DNA from: GCA-2693325 sp036343635
GTDB lineage: Bacteria > Latescibacterota > UBA2968 > UBA8231
DNA: 44,868 nucleotides
Direction: 5' to 3'
Assembly (NCBI GenBank): GCA_036343635.1
Contig: JAYYVF010000104.1
Location: forward strand, 1-44,868
Of this stretch, positions 32,077-41,078 are shown piece after piece; within the stretch, counting starts at the first letter, position 1; the number at the start of each line of letters is the position of its first letter. Position numbers and translations under genes: made by a program. The notes below the pieces were generated by a model that had not been told where the DNA came from, searched no databases, and worked only from the letters and a program-made list of their open reading frames with translations.

Positions 32077-33990
32077 ATGACCCTTCAAGCAAATATTCCC
32101 ACAGGTCCTCTTGAAAATAAATGGGAAAATCATAAGTTCGATCTGAAACTGGTAAATCCTGCCAACAAAAGAAAACACCGGATTATCATCGTCGGAACTG
32201 GCCTGGCGGGTGCCTCCTCTGCAGCGACCTTAGCCGAACTTGGTTATAATGTGCTCTCTTTTACAATGCATGATTCCCCACGTCGAGCCCACAGTATTGC
32301 TGCACAAGGTGGGATAAATGCAGCAAAAAATTATCAAAACGATGGGGACAGCGTTTATCGCCTATTTTATGATACTATCAAGGGCGGCGATTATAGAGCT
32401 CGGGAAGCCAATGTTTATCGCTTAGCTCAAATAAGTACAAATATTATCGACCAGTGTGCGGCCCAAGGCGTCCCCTTTGCCCGAGAATATGGAGGAACAT
32501 TAAGCAATCGATCCTTTGGCGGGGCCCAAGTGTCCAGAACATTCTATGCACGTGGACAAACAGGGCAACAACTGCTTCTCGGGGCATATAGCTCCATGAT
32601 GAGGCAAGTCAATACTGGCAGAATAACGCTTTATCCTCGTCGTGAGATGTTAGAAGTTGTAGTCATTAATGGCAAAGCCAGAGGGATCATTGTCCGAAAC
32701 CTTGTTTCCGGTAAGATGGAAAGATACGCGGCCGACGCAGTCTTGCTCGCGACTGGTGGCTACGGCAACGTCTTTTATTTGTCCACAAATGCAAAGGGTT
32801 GTAACGTAACCGCAACGTGGCGAGCCCATCGTAAGGGGGCTTACTTCGCAAATCCGTGCTACACCCAAATTCATCCAACATGCATACCAGTTTCTGGAAG
32901 TTATCAATCAAAACTAACGTTAATGAGCGAAAGTTTGCGAAACGACGGACGTGTTTGGGTCCCGCTCCAACCAGGAGACATTCGGTCACCAGATAAAATT
33001 CCTGAACATCAAAGAGATTATTATTTGGAAAGACGCTATCCCAGTTTTGGCAATTTAGTCCCTAGAGACGTAGCTTCCAGAGCGGCTAAGTCCGTTTGCG
33101 ATGAGGGGCGAGGTGTGGGCACAACCGGCCGTGCTGTATATTTAGACTTTGCAGACGCCATTGATCGAGATGGCGAAAATACAATACGGCAAAAGTACGG
33201 AAACCTTTTCGATATGTATAGAGAAATAACCGACGAAAATCCGTATCAAGGACCAATGCGCATATACCCAGCTGTTCACTACACCATGGGGGGACTGTGG
33301 GTAGATTATAATCTTATGAGCAATCTTCCTGGCCTTTTTGCACTTGGAGAAGCAAATTTTTCAGATCATGGAGCCAACCGACTCGGAGCAAGTGCACTAA
33401 TGCAGGGACTTGCTGACGGTTATTTCGTCATTCCGTATACCCTTGGCGGATACATCGCCAGCACTAGTCAGGAAGATGTCAATACTGATCACGCTGAATT
33501 CCAAAAAGCAGAACAGGAGGCAGTCGGTCGCCTTGAATCTCTTTTGTCAATAAAGGGACGTCGCACAGTCGATGATTTTCACAGAGAATTAGGGCTAACA
33601 GTTTGGGATTATTGCGGTATGTCACGATCCGCAAACGGATTAGATGAGGCAAGAGAAAAAGTTAGGTCCATCCGAAGTGAATTTTGGGACAATGTAACTG
33701 TATCAGGAACTCCTGGGGAGTTTAATCAGGTGTTAGAGCGTGCCGGTCGTGTTGCAGACTTTATGGAATTTGCCGAATTAATGATGTGCGATGCCCGAAC
33801 CCGCGAGGAATCCTGTGGAGGACACTTCCGCGAAGAATATCAAACCAATGAGGGCGAAGCGTTAAGAGATGACGAAAATTTCGCCTTCGTCTCTGCCTGG
33901 GGTTTCAATGGTGTCGGCAACGAACCGGTTTTGAATAAGGAACGACTCACCTTTGAAAACGTTCAACTCACGCAAAGGAGTTATAAGTGA
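32077..33990 (+). CDS. sdhA: Succinate dehydrogenase/fumarate reductase flavoprotein
   Basis: Catalytic subunit with covalent FAD. 637 residues, usual for the Bacteroidetes-type enzyme. FAD-binding IIIVGTGLAGASSAATLAEL, the FAD-linking histidine in RRAHSIAAQGGINAA, the active-site QIHPTCIP, ACTIVE-site arginine region HYTMGGLW, and GANRLGASALMQGLADGYFV are all in place. It oxidises succinate to fumarate at the inner face of the membrane. It starts 5 nt after sdhC and its stop overlaps the sdhB start. Confidence 0.97.
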   Translation: MTLQANIPTGPLENKWENHKFDLKLVNPANKRKHRIIIVGTGLAGASSAATLAELGYNVLSFTMHDSPRRAHSIAAQGGINAAKNYQNDGDSVYRLFYDTIKGGDYRAREANVYRLAQISTNIIDQCAAQGVPFAREYGGTLSNRSFGGAQVSRTFYARGQTGQQLLLGAYSSMMRQVNTGRITLYPRREMLEVVVINGKARGIIVRNLVSGKMERYAADAVLLATGGYGNVFYLSTNAKGCNVTATWRAHRKGAYFANPCYTQIHPTCIPVSGSYQSKLTLMSESLRNDGRVWVPLQPGDIRSPDKIPEHQRDYYLERRYPSFGNLVPRDVASRAAKSVCDEGRGVGTTGRAVYLDFADAIDRDGENTIRQKYGNLFDMYREITDENPYQGPMRIYPAVHYTMGGLWVDYNLMSNLPGLFALGEANFSDHGANRLGASALMQGLADGYFVIPYTLGGYIASTSQEDVNTDHAEFQKAEQEAVGRLESLLSIKGRRTVDDFHRELGLTVWDYCGMSRSANGLDEAREKVRSIRSEFWDNVTVSGTPGEFNQVLERAGRVADFMEFAELMMCDARTREESCGGHFREEYQTNEGEALRDDENFAFVSAWGFNGVGNEPVLNKERLTFENVQLTQRSYK

Positions 33991-34913
33991 TGTTTGTTCA
34001 GGCCTTTAGCTTTTTGGTTCAAAAATTCCATTCTCTATCAGATGATCTAATACCATTTCACCTATACACCAAGAGTAACAATATTTTAGAAGAAAATGAA
34101 AGCTGCGTCCCTCCCGAATTAAGCAAGAGCCTGAATAAGGCTGATACTGAAAATGAATCAAAAGAGATGGCTTTCACACTTAAGGTTTGGCGCCAAAAAG
34201 GCAATGACCACGCTGGTGAAATTGCAACTTATGAGGCAAAAAATGTAAGCCCCGACATGTCTTTTTTAGAAATGCTTGATGTGGTAAATGACAGTCTCGA
34301 ACTAGAGGCTATAGATCCAATTGCATTTGACAGTGATTGTCGTGAAGGCATTTGTGGGGCATGTAGCTTGGTAATAAACGGTCAACCTCATGGGCCTGGA
34401 AGCGGTGTGACTACGTGCCAATTATATATGCGCAGTTTTGAAGACAACTCTACGATCACGATAGAGCCTTGGAGAGCAAAGGCTTTTCCACTTATAAAAG
34501 ATCTTTGCGTCGATCGATCGGCCTTTGACCGAATTATTCAAGTAGGCGGCTACGTTTCCGTAAATACCGGATCAGCTCCCGATGCAAATTCAATGTTGAT
34601 CTCGCAAGATTCAGCAGAGGAAGCTATGGATGCAGCAGCATGTATTGGGTGCGGCGCATGCGTTGCCTCTTGTAAGAATGCCTCTGCTATGCTCTTCGTG
34701 GGTGCCAAACTGAAGCATTTAAATATCTTACCTCAAGGACAACCTGAGAGAAAACAACGCACCTCTTCAATGATCGAAGCCATGCAGAAAGAAGGCTTCG
34801 GAAACTGTACAAACGAATATGAATGTGAGGCTGTTTGTCCCAAAAATATCTCTGCAGATCATATTTCGTTTTTAAATCGTGATTTTATAAAATCAAAGAT
34901 TAGAGATAATTGA
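33990..34913 (+). CDS. sdhB: Succinate dehydrogenase iron-sulfur subunit, extended N-terminus
   Basis: Electron-transfer subunit with [2Fe-2S], [4Fe-4S] and [3Fe-4S] ligands in CREGICGACSLVING, CIGCGACVASCKNASAM and ECEAVCPKNIS. The conserved protein starts at MAFTLKVWRQKG. From the first ATG (33990, overlapping the sdhA stop) there are 59 extra residues of polar, non-conserved-looking sequence. An ATG at 34167 with AAAAGAG directly upstream would give a standard 248-residue subunit. Which start is used cannot be decided here; the longer ORF is annotated because it is coupled to sdhA. Confidence 0.93.
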   Translation: MFVQAFSFLVQKFHSLSDDLIPFHLYTKSNNILEENESCVPPELSKSLNKADTENESKEMAFTLKVWRQKGNDHAGEIATYEAKNVSPDMSFLEMLDVVNDSLELEAIDPIAFDSDCREGICGACSLVINGQPHGPGSGVTTCQLYMRSFEDNSTITIEPWRAKAFPLIKDLCVDRSAFDRIIQVGGYVSVNTGSAPDANSMLISQDSAEEAMDAAACIGCGACVASCKNASAMLFVGAKLKHLNILPQGQPERKQRTSSMIEAMQKEGFGNCTNEYECEAVCPKNISADHISFLNRDFIKSKIRDN

Positions 34914-34932
34914 AATACCAGTAATTTTTTAC

Positions 34933-34979
34933 ACAAAAATGACCGAAGTCAGTATAATTATAACCCCGGTCATTTTTGT
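34933..34979. terminator. Bidirectional terminator between sdhB and rpmA
   Basis: ACAAAAATGACCG (34933-34945) pairs perfectly with CGGTCATTTTTGT (34967-34979), 13 pairs. The A/T-rich outer ends give a T-run on either strand, so it can end sdhCAB from the left and rplU-rpmA from the right. The loop is 21 nt, longer than usual. Confidence 0.7.
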
Positions 34980-35003
34980 ATAAAAAGCTTACAGCGTAGC
35001 TTT

Positions 35004-35261
35004 CTATGCTACTTGCACTATATTTACCCGTTTTCGTTTTTTTCCAAAAACTTCAAATTGCACTTTCCCATCTACGGTCGCAAAAAGCGTATCATCTTTG
35101 CCTTTTTTTACATTAACACCGGGATGTATCCGCGTACCACGTTGGCGAATTATTATCGTGCCCGCCGAAACATCTTCGCCACCAAAACGTTTTACACCCA
35201 ATCTTTGGGAATTACTGTCGCGTCCATTTTTTGAACTACCAACACCCTTTTTATGCGCCAT
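35004..35261 (-). CDS. rpmA: 50S ribosomal protein L27
   Basis: L27 reaches the peptidyl-transferase centre. 85 residues starting MAHKKGVGSSKNGRDS, with LGVKRFGGEDVSAGTIIIRQRGT, the family signature. I start at ATG 35261, where L27 proteins normally start, with AAAGGATTG upstream; an in-frame start six codons earlier is unlikely. There is no Firmicutes-type N-terminal cleavage extension. It lies 36 nt after rplU. Confidence 0.97.
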   Translation of the reverse strand: MAHKKGVGSSKNGRDSNSQRLGVKRFGGEDVSAGTIIIRQRGTRIHPGVNVKKGKDDTLFATVDGKVQFEVFGKKRKRVNIVQVA

Positions 35262-35297
35262 GGTGTCCAATCCTTTCAATTCAAGCTGTATACATTA

Positions 35298-35618
35298 CTA
35301 ATTCGGTAAGATAATATCCTCTATCTTTATCTCCGTAAAATCCTGTCTGTGGCCATTCCGATTTCGATAGGTCTTACGACGACGCATTTTGAAGACGACA
35401 ACTTTTTCGCCTCTAACATGGCCTAATACTTTCGCCGACACAACAGCACCCTCTACAATCGGAAGCCCTACATGTGAATTTTCTTCATCAGAGACCAACA
35501 GTACATCAGTAAATTCTTGAACATCACCTGCACCGGCATCAAGCTTTGGAACACGAATTGTTTGCCCCTTCTCAACACGAATTTGCTGTCCCGCTACTTT
35601 AATCACAGCATACATCAC
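35298..35618 (-). CDS. rplU: 50S ribosomal protein L21
   Basis: 106 residues. MMYAVIKVAGQQIRVEKG and KVVVFKMRRRKTYRNRNGHRQDFTEIKI match the family. L21 binds 23S rRNA domain I and is nearly always paired with L27, as here. An optional second Met gives the same core. Possible promoter at 35661-35689. Confidence 0.97.
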   Translation of the reverse strand: MMYAVIKVAGQQIRVEKGQTIRVPKLDAGAGDVQEFTDVLLVSDEENSHVGLPIVEGAVVSAKVLGHVRGEKVVVFKMRRRKTYRNRNGHRQDFTEIKIEDIILPN

Positions 35619-35660
35619 AAATCTCCACGGTAAGACATAAAAGTACCAAAACAGTTGTAA

Positions 35661-35689
35661 AAGCTACAATGAAAATATGACTCTGTCAA
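35661..35689 (-). promoter_or_regulatory. Candidate promoter for rplU-rpmA
   Basis: On the minus strand TTGACA (complement of 35684-35689), a 17-nt spacer and TAGCTT (complement of 35661-35666) lie between rng and rplU. The -35 is perfect and the -10 weak. Confidence 0.45.
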
Positions 35690-35690
35690 A

Positions 35691-37208
35691 TCAAACTTGG
35701 AATTCTGATGTTACGTCCGAACTGCGCTTTAATGAGTAGAGTCGATAATCCTGAGGAGAAAGTGATGTGTCCGTTTCTACTTGTAAACGGGCTTTTGTAG
35801 TTTTGCGCAACAAACGAAGACGTGATTCGCGGTTCTCCAAAATATAGCTTGCAACGTCAGGATGAACCTTTAGGATATAACGACGTTCTCGAGTAGTAGC
35901 AAATGAACGTTGAAGCCAACGTTCTATTTTTGTCACCGTGGTATCGGGGCCTGTGACACGACCAGTACCCGAACAAATAGGACACGACTCACTGTGATCA
36001 TGTAACAAATTTGGTCGCACTCTTTGCCGTGTCATTTCCAGAAGCCCAAATTCACTAAGATTTGAACTAACTGAAACTTTAGCCCGATCTTTTTTTATCT
36101 CCTCAATCAACCGATCAACAATTTTCTTTCTATTACGATCTTCATTCATATCAATAAAATCGATCACTACGATCCCTCCAATATCTCTCAGACGTAGTTG
36201 TCGGGCTACCTCACTAGCTGCTTCAAGGTTTGTTTTTAGATTGTTTTCTTCCTGATCATCAGACCCAACAAAGCGCCCTGAATTGACATCGATAAAGGTT
36301 CCTGCCTCAGCGTAATCTATTACCAGAGCCCCTCCCCGGCGCATCCAAACTGTACGTTGATTTAACTTTTCTATTTCGTTTTCAATCTCGTACACATCGA
36401 AAATCGGCCGACGGTTTTTATACAATTCGACACGATCAACAAATTGAGGCGATACATGCTTTAGATACACTTGTATCTCTTCGTGTAATGATTCGTCATC
36501 TACAACAACCTTCTCAACATTGTCAGTAAATAAGTCACGAATAACACTCGAAGTCATACCCATTTCCTTGTGTAAAAGAGCGGGCGAAGACATCTTCTTA
36601 CTGTTTTTTAGCAGGCGCTTGTAATTCTTTACCAGCTGTTTAAGATCTCGCTTTAGATCTCGCTCACGCTTATCACGGCTTTCTGTTCTCACAATTACTG
36701 AATATCCATCTGGTCGGATATTTTCGACAACTTGGCGCAGGCGACGCCGCTCGTTTACGCTTGAAATTTTGCGCGAGACACCAACCCAACTGCCACCAGG
36801 AACGAGAACAACGAAGCGCCCGGGTAGCGACAATTGGGTCGTGATTCGTGCCCCCTTAGTACTAATAGGCTCTTTAGAAATCTGGACTACTGCTTCATCC
36901 CCTTTTTGAATTAGCTTTTGTATAGGGGTTGGATTCACTCTACGGCGCCCATTTCGTGATGAACCACCCTCGTCGCCCGCTGCTTCCATCATATTGCGAA
37001 CCTGTAAAAACGCGGTGCGCTCCTGCCCAATCTCCACAAAAGCAGCCTGTAAGCCAGGCAACACAGCGGTAACGATACCTTTGTAGATATCACCAACCAT
37101 GCGTTGGTTTTCAGGACGTTCGACCCAAACTTCGGCCAATTGACCGTCTTCTACAATCGCGATACGAGATTCATTTGTCGAGGCATTTATATATATTTCG
37201 GTCGGCAT
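35691..37208 (-). CDS. rng: Ribonuclease G/E family endoribonuclease
   Basis: Processes rRNA and mRNA 5' ends. 505 residues, closer to RNase G than to the long RNase E. S1-like domain at about 40-120 (VGDIYKGIVTAVLPGLQAAF) contains an inserted Gly/Arg-rich loop. The catalytic DNase I-like part has FIDVNSGRFVGS and GIVVIDFIDMNEDRNR, whose aspartates coordinate Mg. The Zn-link is CPICSGTGRV. SD AGGAAAG precedes the ATG at 37208. It is upstream of rplU-rpmA, a familiar association, and has a long leader (see 37437-37465). Confidence 0.95.
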   Translation of the reverse strand: MPTEIYINASTNESRIAIVEDGQLAEVWVERPENQRMVGDIYKGIVTAVLPGLQAAFVEIGQERTAFLQVRNMMEAAGDEGGSSRNGRRRVNPTPIQKLIQKGDEAVVQISKEPISTKGARITTQLSLPGRFVVLVPGGSWVGVSRKISSVNERRRLRQVVENIRPDGYSVIVRTESRDKRERDLKRDLKQLVKNYKRLLKNSKKMSSPALLHKEMGMTSSVIRDLFTDNVEKVVVDDESLHEEIQVYLKHVSPQFVDRVELYKNRRPIFDVYEIENEIEKLNQRTVWMRRGGALVIDYAEAGTFIDVNSGRFVGSDDQEENNLKTNLEAASEVARQLRLRDIGGIVVIDFIDMNEDRNRKKIVDRLIEEIKKDRAKVSVSSNLSEFGLLEMTRQRVRPNLLHDHSESCPICSGTGRVTGPDTTVTKIERWLQRSFATTRERRYILKVHPDVASYILENRESRLRLLRKTTKARLQVETDTSLSPQDYRLYSLKRSSDVTSEFQV

Positions 37209-37767
37209 ATCGCTTTCCTATTGGTCTCGTAGAAACCACTAGCGGAAAGCAAGGAAGGACAAAGTTACAAACGATCTGTTGGACAAATCCACTCGGCGCA
37301 ATTGTACCACAGCCAAAAACGTCTACAGGGGGTGCGAACAAGCAATCACGCTTAAGATCGAGCCAATTCCTCTATTGAGCTGAGCCGTTCTCCATTAAAA
37401 TGCTTCGTTTTTTGACCAATCCCTCAATACTCTTGCCTTATACGCTACGCAAGGTCGTTGGTCAATTTAGCCGAAAACATCCAAAATAGCTACCAATTAG
37501 AAAAGAGCAGATAAACGAAACTGCTACAATTAATCGTTTGGAAAACCTCTAAATTATAAAAAAAACTACCATACTACTGGCTCATATTTACACCCAAAAC
37601 AAAGCCAACAAAATCGTGCAACATTACCAAAAACTTGTTGTCCACTAACAATTCTCTAACAAATTATTTATAACTATAAAGTCGGGCCAAAAGGCCTATT
37701 CATGTCTACCAAGGCACTTCTATAGAAATAATAGGTATACTCCTTAGGTGTAGCAAGCAAATACACA
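37209..37767. other. Gene-free region between ctp and rng
   Basis: 559 nt, AT-rich in its right half, with no convincing ORF. It holds a good minus-strand promoter at 37437-37465, a weaker one with TACAAT (complement of 37302-37307) and a GGCC-TTTT-GGCC hairpin near 37685-37698 downstream of ctp. The rest shows nothing I can name. The 220 nt between the promoter and rng would be a 5' leader. Confidence 0.6.
37437..37465 (-). promoter_or_regulatory. Promoter candidate for rng with flanking inverted repeat
   Basis: Minus-strand TTGACC (complement of 37460-37465), a 17-nt spacer and TATAAG (complement of 37437-37442), each five of six to consensus. TTGGTCAA (37458-37465) overlapping the -35 is mirrored by TTGACCAA at 37412-37419, just past the expected start of transcription, as an operator pair might be. 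Confidence 0.55.
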
Positions 37768-39660
37768 CTATTCCAACACTTTTTCCGCCAAGATCTTTTT
37801 ATATTTCTCACGATCAGCCAAAATTTCTATAGCTTGGCCAAACTGGTTATCTTCTAATAAGTCGTGCTTTATTAGAGCTTTTTTACCATGAGAACGCAAA
37901 ACCAATTCTCTTTTAAGCGCAGCACTTATAAACGGCCTCATCTTTGTCATCAACCCATGCTTAATAGCTAAATCAAGTTCATCACCGAATTTCTCTAAGT
38001 TATCTACCACTTCACTCCAACCAAATTCACCCGCAAAAGAAACTAATGCGTCAATATGTAAACGAACTTGTTGGTCTTCGATTTTCTCTTCTAGTTTCCT
38101 TTTCACAATATATTCGGCAAAAGCATCGAGCATCACTTCGTCAACGATTGCTTCATACCTTTCATTGACAGCTTCGGCTGACAAAAAATCAACCACAAAA
38201 TCGAAAAATACTCTTTGTCTTTCCAAACCCATGACGTATTTCGGCCTTTTTGATAACTCTACGTAGATGTCGGGATGAATTCCTCCTCCCCCATAAACCT
38301 TTCGTCCACCTTTCGTGAAATACACTGAATCACCTGTAGATTCATTAATCCCATTTCCATCTATGCCCAAACCAGTCACATTTATGAGATCCCGCATACT
38401 CATTGAAAGAAGGTTTTGTGCAGTAGAAGCATCTAAGCCAAACAACAATTGAAGTGAAGAAAGTGCTCCTTGTTCATTCTTGGCATTTCGCAACACGCCC
38501 AGCAGAGCTTTAGCTGATATTTGATGGTCACCCAAAGATATGTAGTCGAAAGACCCGTTGATACCTGAGAATTCCCGGTGAATGCTACGGCCACTTGGAG
38601 TGTAGTATAGCGCAGTCGTCAATTTAAGGGCACTATCAATGCTCTCGTTAAGATCGAAAATCGTTTGGACTGATCCTTTCCCGAACGAAGTCGTGCCTAA
38701 TATTATACCGCAATCATTGTCTTGAATTGCTCCCGCAACTATTTCGGATGCACTTGCACTAGATTCGTCAATCAACACCACCAGAGGAACTTCTTCCGTA
38801 TTCAAAGGATACTTTGAACGTTTAACATCCTCATGCCGACCACCTCGTTCCCGAATAGAGACTATTGGAACTCCCTCTGGCAAAAAAATATCGGCAACCT
38901 GGGTAGCTTGATTTAACAGGCCTCCAGGATTACCTCGAAGATCGAGTATCAAAGATTTGGCACCTTTTTCCAACACATTAATAACTGCCGCTTTGACTTC
39001 ACCCGCCGTAGTTTCCGAAAAACGCGTTTCTCGCATGCTAATGTACCCGATATTCGGTTCCATATTATCAACAAAGGCAACGCTATATATTCGGATAAGT
39101 TGACGTTTTATAGACATTGCGCGTTCAGGTGCCCCTATCTTTGTAACTAGAGAGATATTGACCACTGACCCAGGATCACCTCTTAGTTCGTGAACAACAT
39201 CATCTAGTGACATATTCTTTGTCTCAAGACCTTCTATCGAAACAATCAGATCGCCAGACCGTATTCCCGCCCTCCAAGCCGGGGTTTCTTCCATCGTAGA
39301 AATAATTATGGGAAAACTATCCTTTATAGCTACGGTAATACCTAATCCAGCGTACTTTCCCGTGGTGTCTTGACGTAGCTTCCGCATGCCTGCTTCGTCA
39401 TAAAATTGGCTATGAGAATCAAGATGATCCACCATACCTTCAATAGCAGCTTGCATAATATCAGCATTTTCGATATCGGCGTAATAATTATCAACGATAC
39501 GGGAAAGAACTGCACCAAGCCGATCCCATCCCCTATTTATATCCTGATAAGGGTCTGCTTGCGCTGCATTTGCAGAGGAAAAAAATAGAGGGATTAATAA
39601 GGCCCGCAGCACCATTTTCAATACGCTATTATTTAGACGAGACCATTTCTCAAAAGTCAT
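37768..39660 (-). CDS. ctp: S41 C-terminal processing peptidase
   Basis: Periplasmic serine protease that trims or degrades envelope proteins. 630 residues with a signal sequence (LRALLIPLFFSSANA), an N-terminal helical part, a PDZ domain (about 105-175: YAGLGITVAIKDSFPIIIST; PAWRAGIRSGDLI) and the S41 domain with ILDLRGNPGG, DESSASASEIVAG (catalytic Ser in 300-305) and TSFGKGSVQT (general-base K328). A 180-residue helical, charged C-terminal tail follows, the arrangement common in FCB-group Ctp proteins. The ATG directly abuts the fumC stop, so the two are co-transcribed. Confidence 0.93.
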   Translation of the reverse strand: MTFEKWSRLNNSVLKMVLRALLIPLFFSSANAAQADPYQDINRGWDRLGAVLSRIVDNYYADIENADIMQAAIEGMVDHLDSHSQFYDEAGMRKLRQDTTGKYAGLGITVAIKDSFPIIISTMEETPAWRAGIRSGDLIVSIEGLETKNMSLDDVVHELRGDPGSVVNISLVTKIGAPERAMSIKRQLIRIYSVAFVDNMEPNIGYISMRETRFSETTAGEVKAAVINVLEKGAKSLILDLRGNPGGLLNQATQVADIFLPEGVPIVSIRERGGRHEDVKRSKYPLNTEEVPLVVLIDESSASASEIVAGAIQDNDCGIILGTTSFGKGSVQTIFDLNESIDSALKLTTALYYTPSGRSIHREFSGINGSFDYISLGDHQISAKALLGVLRNAKNEQGALSSLQLLFGLDASTAQNLLSMSMRDLINVTGLGIDGNGINESTGDSVYFTKGGRKVYGGGGIHPDIYVELSKRPKYVMGLERQRVFFDFVVDFLSAEAVNERYEAIVDEVMLDAFAEYIVKRKLEEKIEDQQVRLHIDALVSFAGEFGWSEVVDNLEKFGDELDLAIKHGLMTKMRPFISAALKRELVLRSHGKKALIKHDLLEDNQFGQAIEILADREKYKKILAEKVLE

Positions 39661-41049
39661 TTAGCTTGGTCCCACCATATTTTCTGGTCTCACAAAATCA
39701 TCAAATTCTTCTTCGGTCAGCAGACCGAGAGCAAGAGTTGCCTCTTTCAAGGTTATATTTTCGACGTACGCTTTTTTTGCGGCTTTTGCAGCATTATCGT
39801 AACCTATGTGTGGATTGAGGGAAGTTACCAACATAAGTGACTCTACTAAGTGGTGCTCTATCCTCTCTCGGTTCGGTTCAATTCCAACGGCACAGTTATC
39901 GTTAAAACTCGTACACCCATCAGTTAGTAAGCGAATTGAGTGCATTAGGTTGTGTATCATCACTGGCTTGTAAACGTTCAATTGAAAATTTCCTTGCGAA
40001 CCAGCAAAACCCACTGCAGCATCGTTGCCCATAACTTGCACACATACCATAGTCAAAGCCTCACACTGGGTAGGGTTAATTTTACCAGGCATAATAGAAG
40101 ATCCCGGCTCATTTTCTGGTATGCGAATCTCTCCTATTCCACAGCGGGGGCCTGACGCCAACCAACGAATATCGTTAGCAATATGCATCAGGCTAGCTGC
40201 AATTGTTTTTAGGTGTCCGTGTACTTCAACTAAAGTATCATGAGCTGCCAAAGCCTCAAACTTATTGGGAGCTGTGACAAAAGGAGCCTTTGTTAGTTCA
40301 GCAATATGGGAGGCCGCGCGCTCTGCAAAGCCAGTCTTGGTATTAAGTCCGGTTCCTACTGCTGTCCCACCCAAAGCTATGCAATACAGGGGTTGGAGAG
40401 CTGATTCAAGGCGTCTTAAGCCTTCGTCAAGTTGTGCAACATAGCCAGAAAATTCTTGTTGCATAGTAATCGGTGTTGCGTCTTGTAAATGAGTTCGCCC
40501 AATTTTAATTATTTCTACAAATTTATTCGCCTTGGAATCTAAAGTATCTCTTAGCGTCTTTAAGGAGGGCTTCAATTGATTAGAGATACCATCTACTGCA
40601 GCAATATGCATCGCTGAAGGAAAAACGTCATTAGAAGACTGGCTACGATTCACATGATCATTAGGATGTACGGGGGTTTTTGTTCCGAGATCCCCACCAC
40701 TTAACTCAATTGCCCGATTAGAAATAACCTCGTTTACATTCATATTACTTTGGGTCCCAGAGCCTGTTTGCCAAACAACAAGTGGAAAATGATCATCCAG
40801 CTTTCCTTCTATTACCTCATCAGCAGCATCACAAATAAATTTGGCAATGTTAGCATCTAGATTTCCCAATTCAGCATTAACCAACGCAGACCCTTTTTTA
40901 ACAATGCCGAGAGCCCTGATCATTTCCCTTGAAAAACGATCTTGGCCAATTCGAAAGTTTTGCAAGGACCGTTGAGTCTGAGCACCAAAATATTTGTCGC
41001 TGGGAACCTTTATTTCGCCCATACTATCTGATTCTGTGCGCATTCTCAT
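39661..41049 (-). CDS. fumC: Fumarate hydratase class II
   Basis: Fe-S-independent fumarase hydrating fumarate to malate. 462 residues, normal length. SDSMGEIKVPSDKYFGAQTQ, QTGSGTQSNMNVNEVISNRA, SQSSNDVFPSAMH, GRTHLQDATPI and the superfamily signature GSSIMPGKINPTQCEAL are intact. It sits 29 nt after the ABC binding protein and abuts ctp. Along with sdhCAB and sucCD it gives three successive TCA steps in the window. Confidence 0.97.
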   Translation of the reverse strand: MRMRTESDSMGEIKVPSDKYFGAQTQRSLQNFRIGQDRFSREMIRALGIVKKGSALVNAELGNLDANIAKFICDAADEVIEGKLDDHFPLVVWQTGSGTQSNMNVNEVISNRAIELSGGDLGTKTPVHPNDHVNRSQSSNDVFPSAMHIAAVDGISNQLKPSLKTLRDTLDSKANKFVEIIKIGRTHLQDATPITMQQEFSGYVAQLDEGLRRLESALQPLYCIALGGTAVGTGLNTKTGFAERAASHIAELTKAPFVTAPNKFEALAAHDTLVEVHGHLKTIAASLMHIANDIRWLASGPRCGIGEIRIPENEPGSSIMPGKINPTQCEALTMVCVQVMGNDAAVGFAGSQGNFQLNVYKPVMIHNLMHSIRLLTDGCTSFNDNCAVGIEPNRERIEHHLVESLMLVTSLNPHIGYDNAAKAAKKAYVENITLKEATLALGLLTEEEFDDFVRPENMVGPS

Positions 41050-41078
41050 ATTTTCTCCGTTTCTCTAAGACAAATTTG

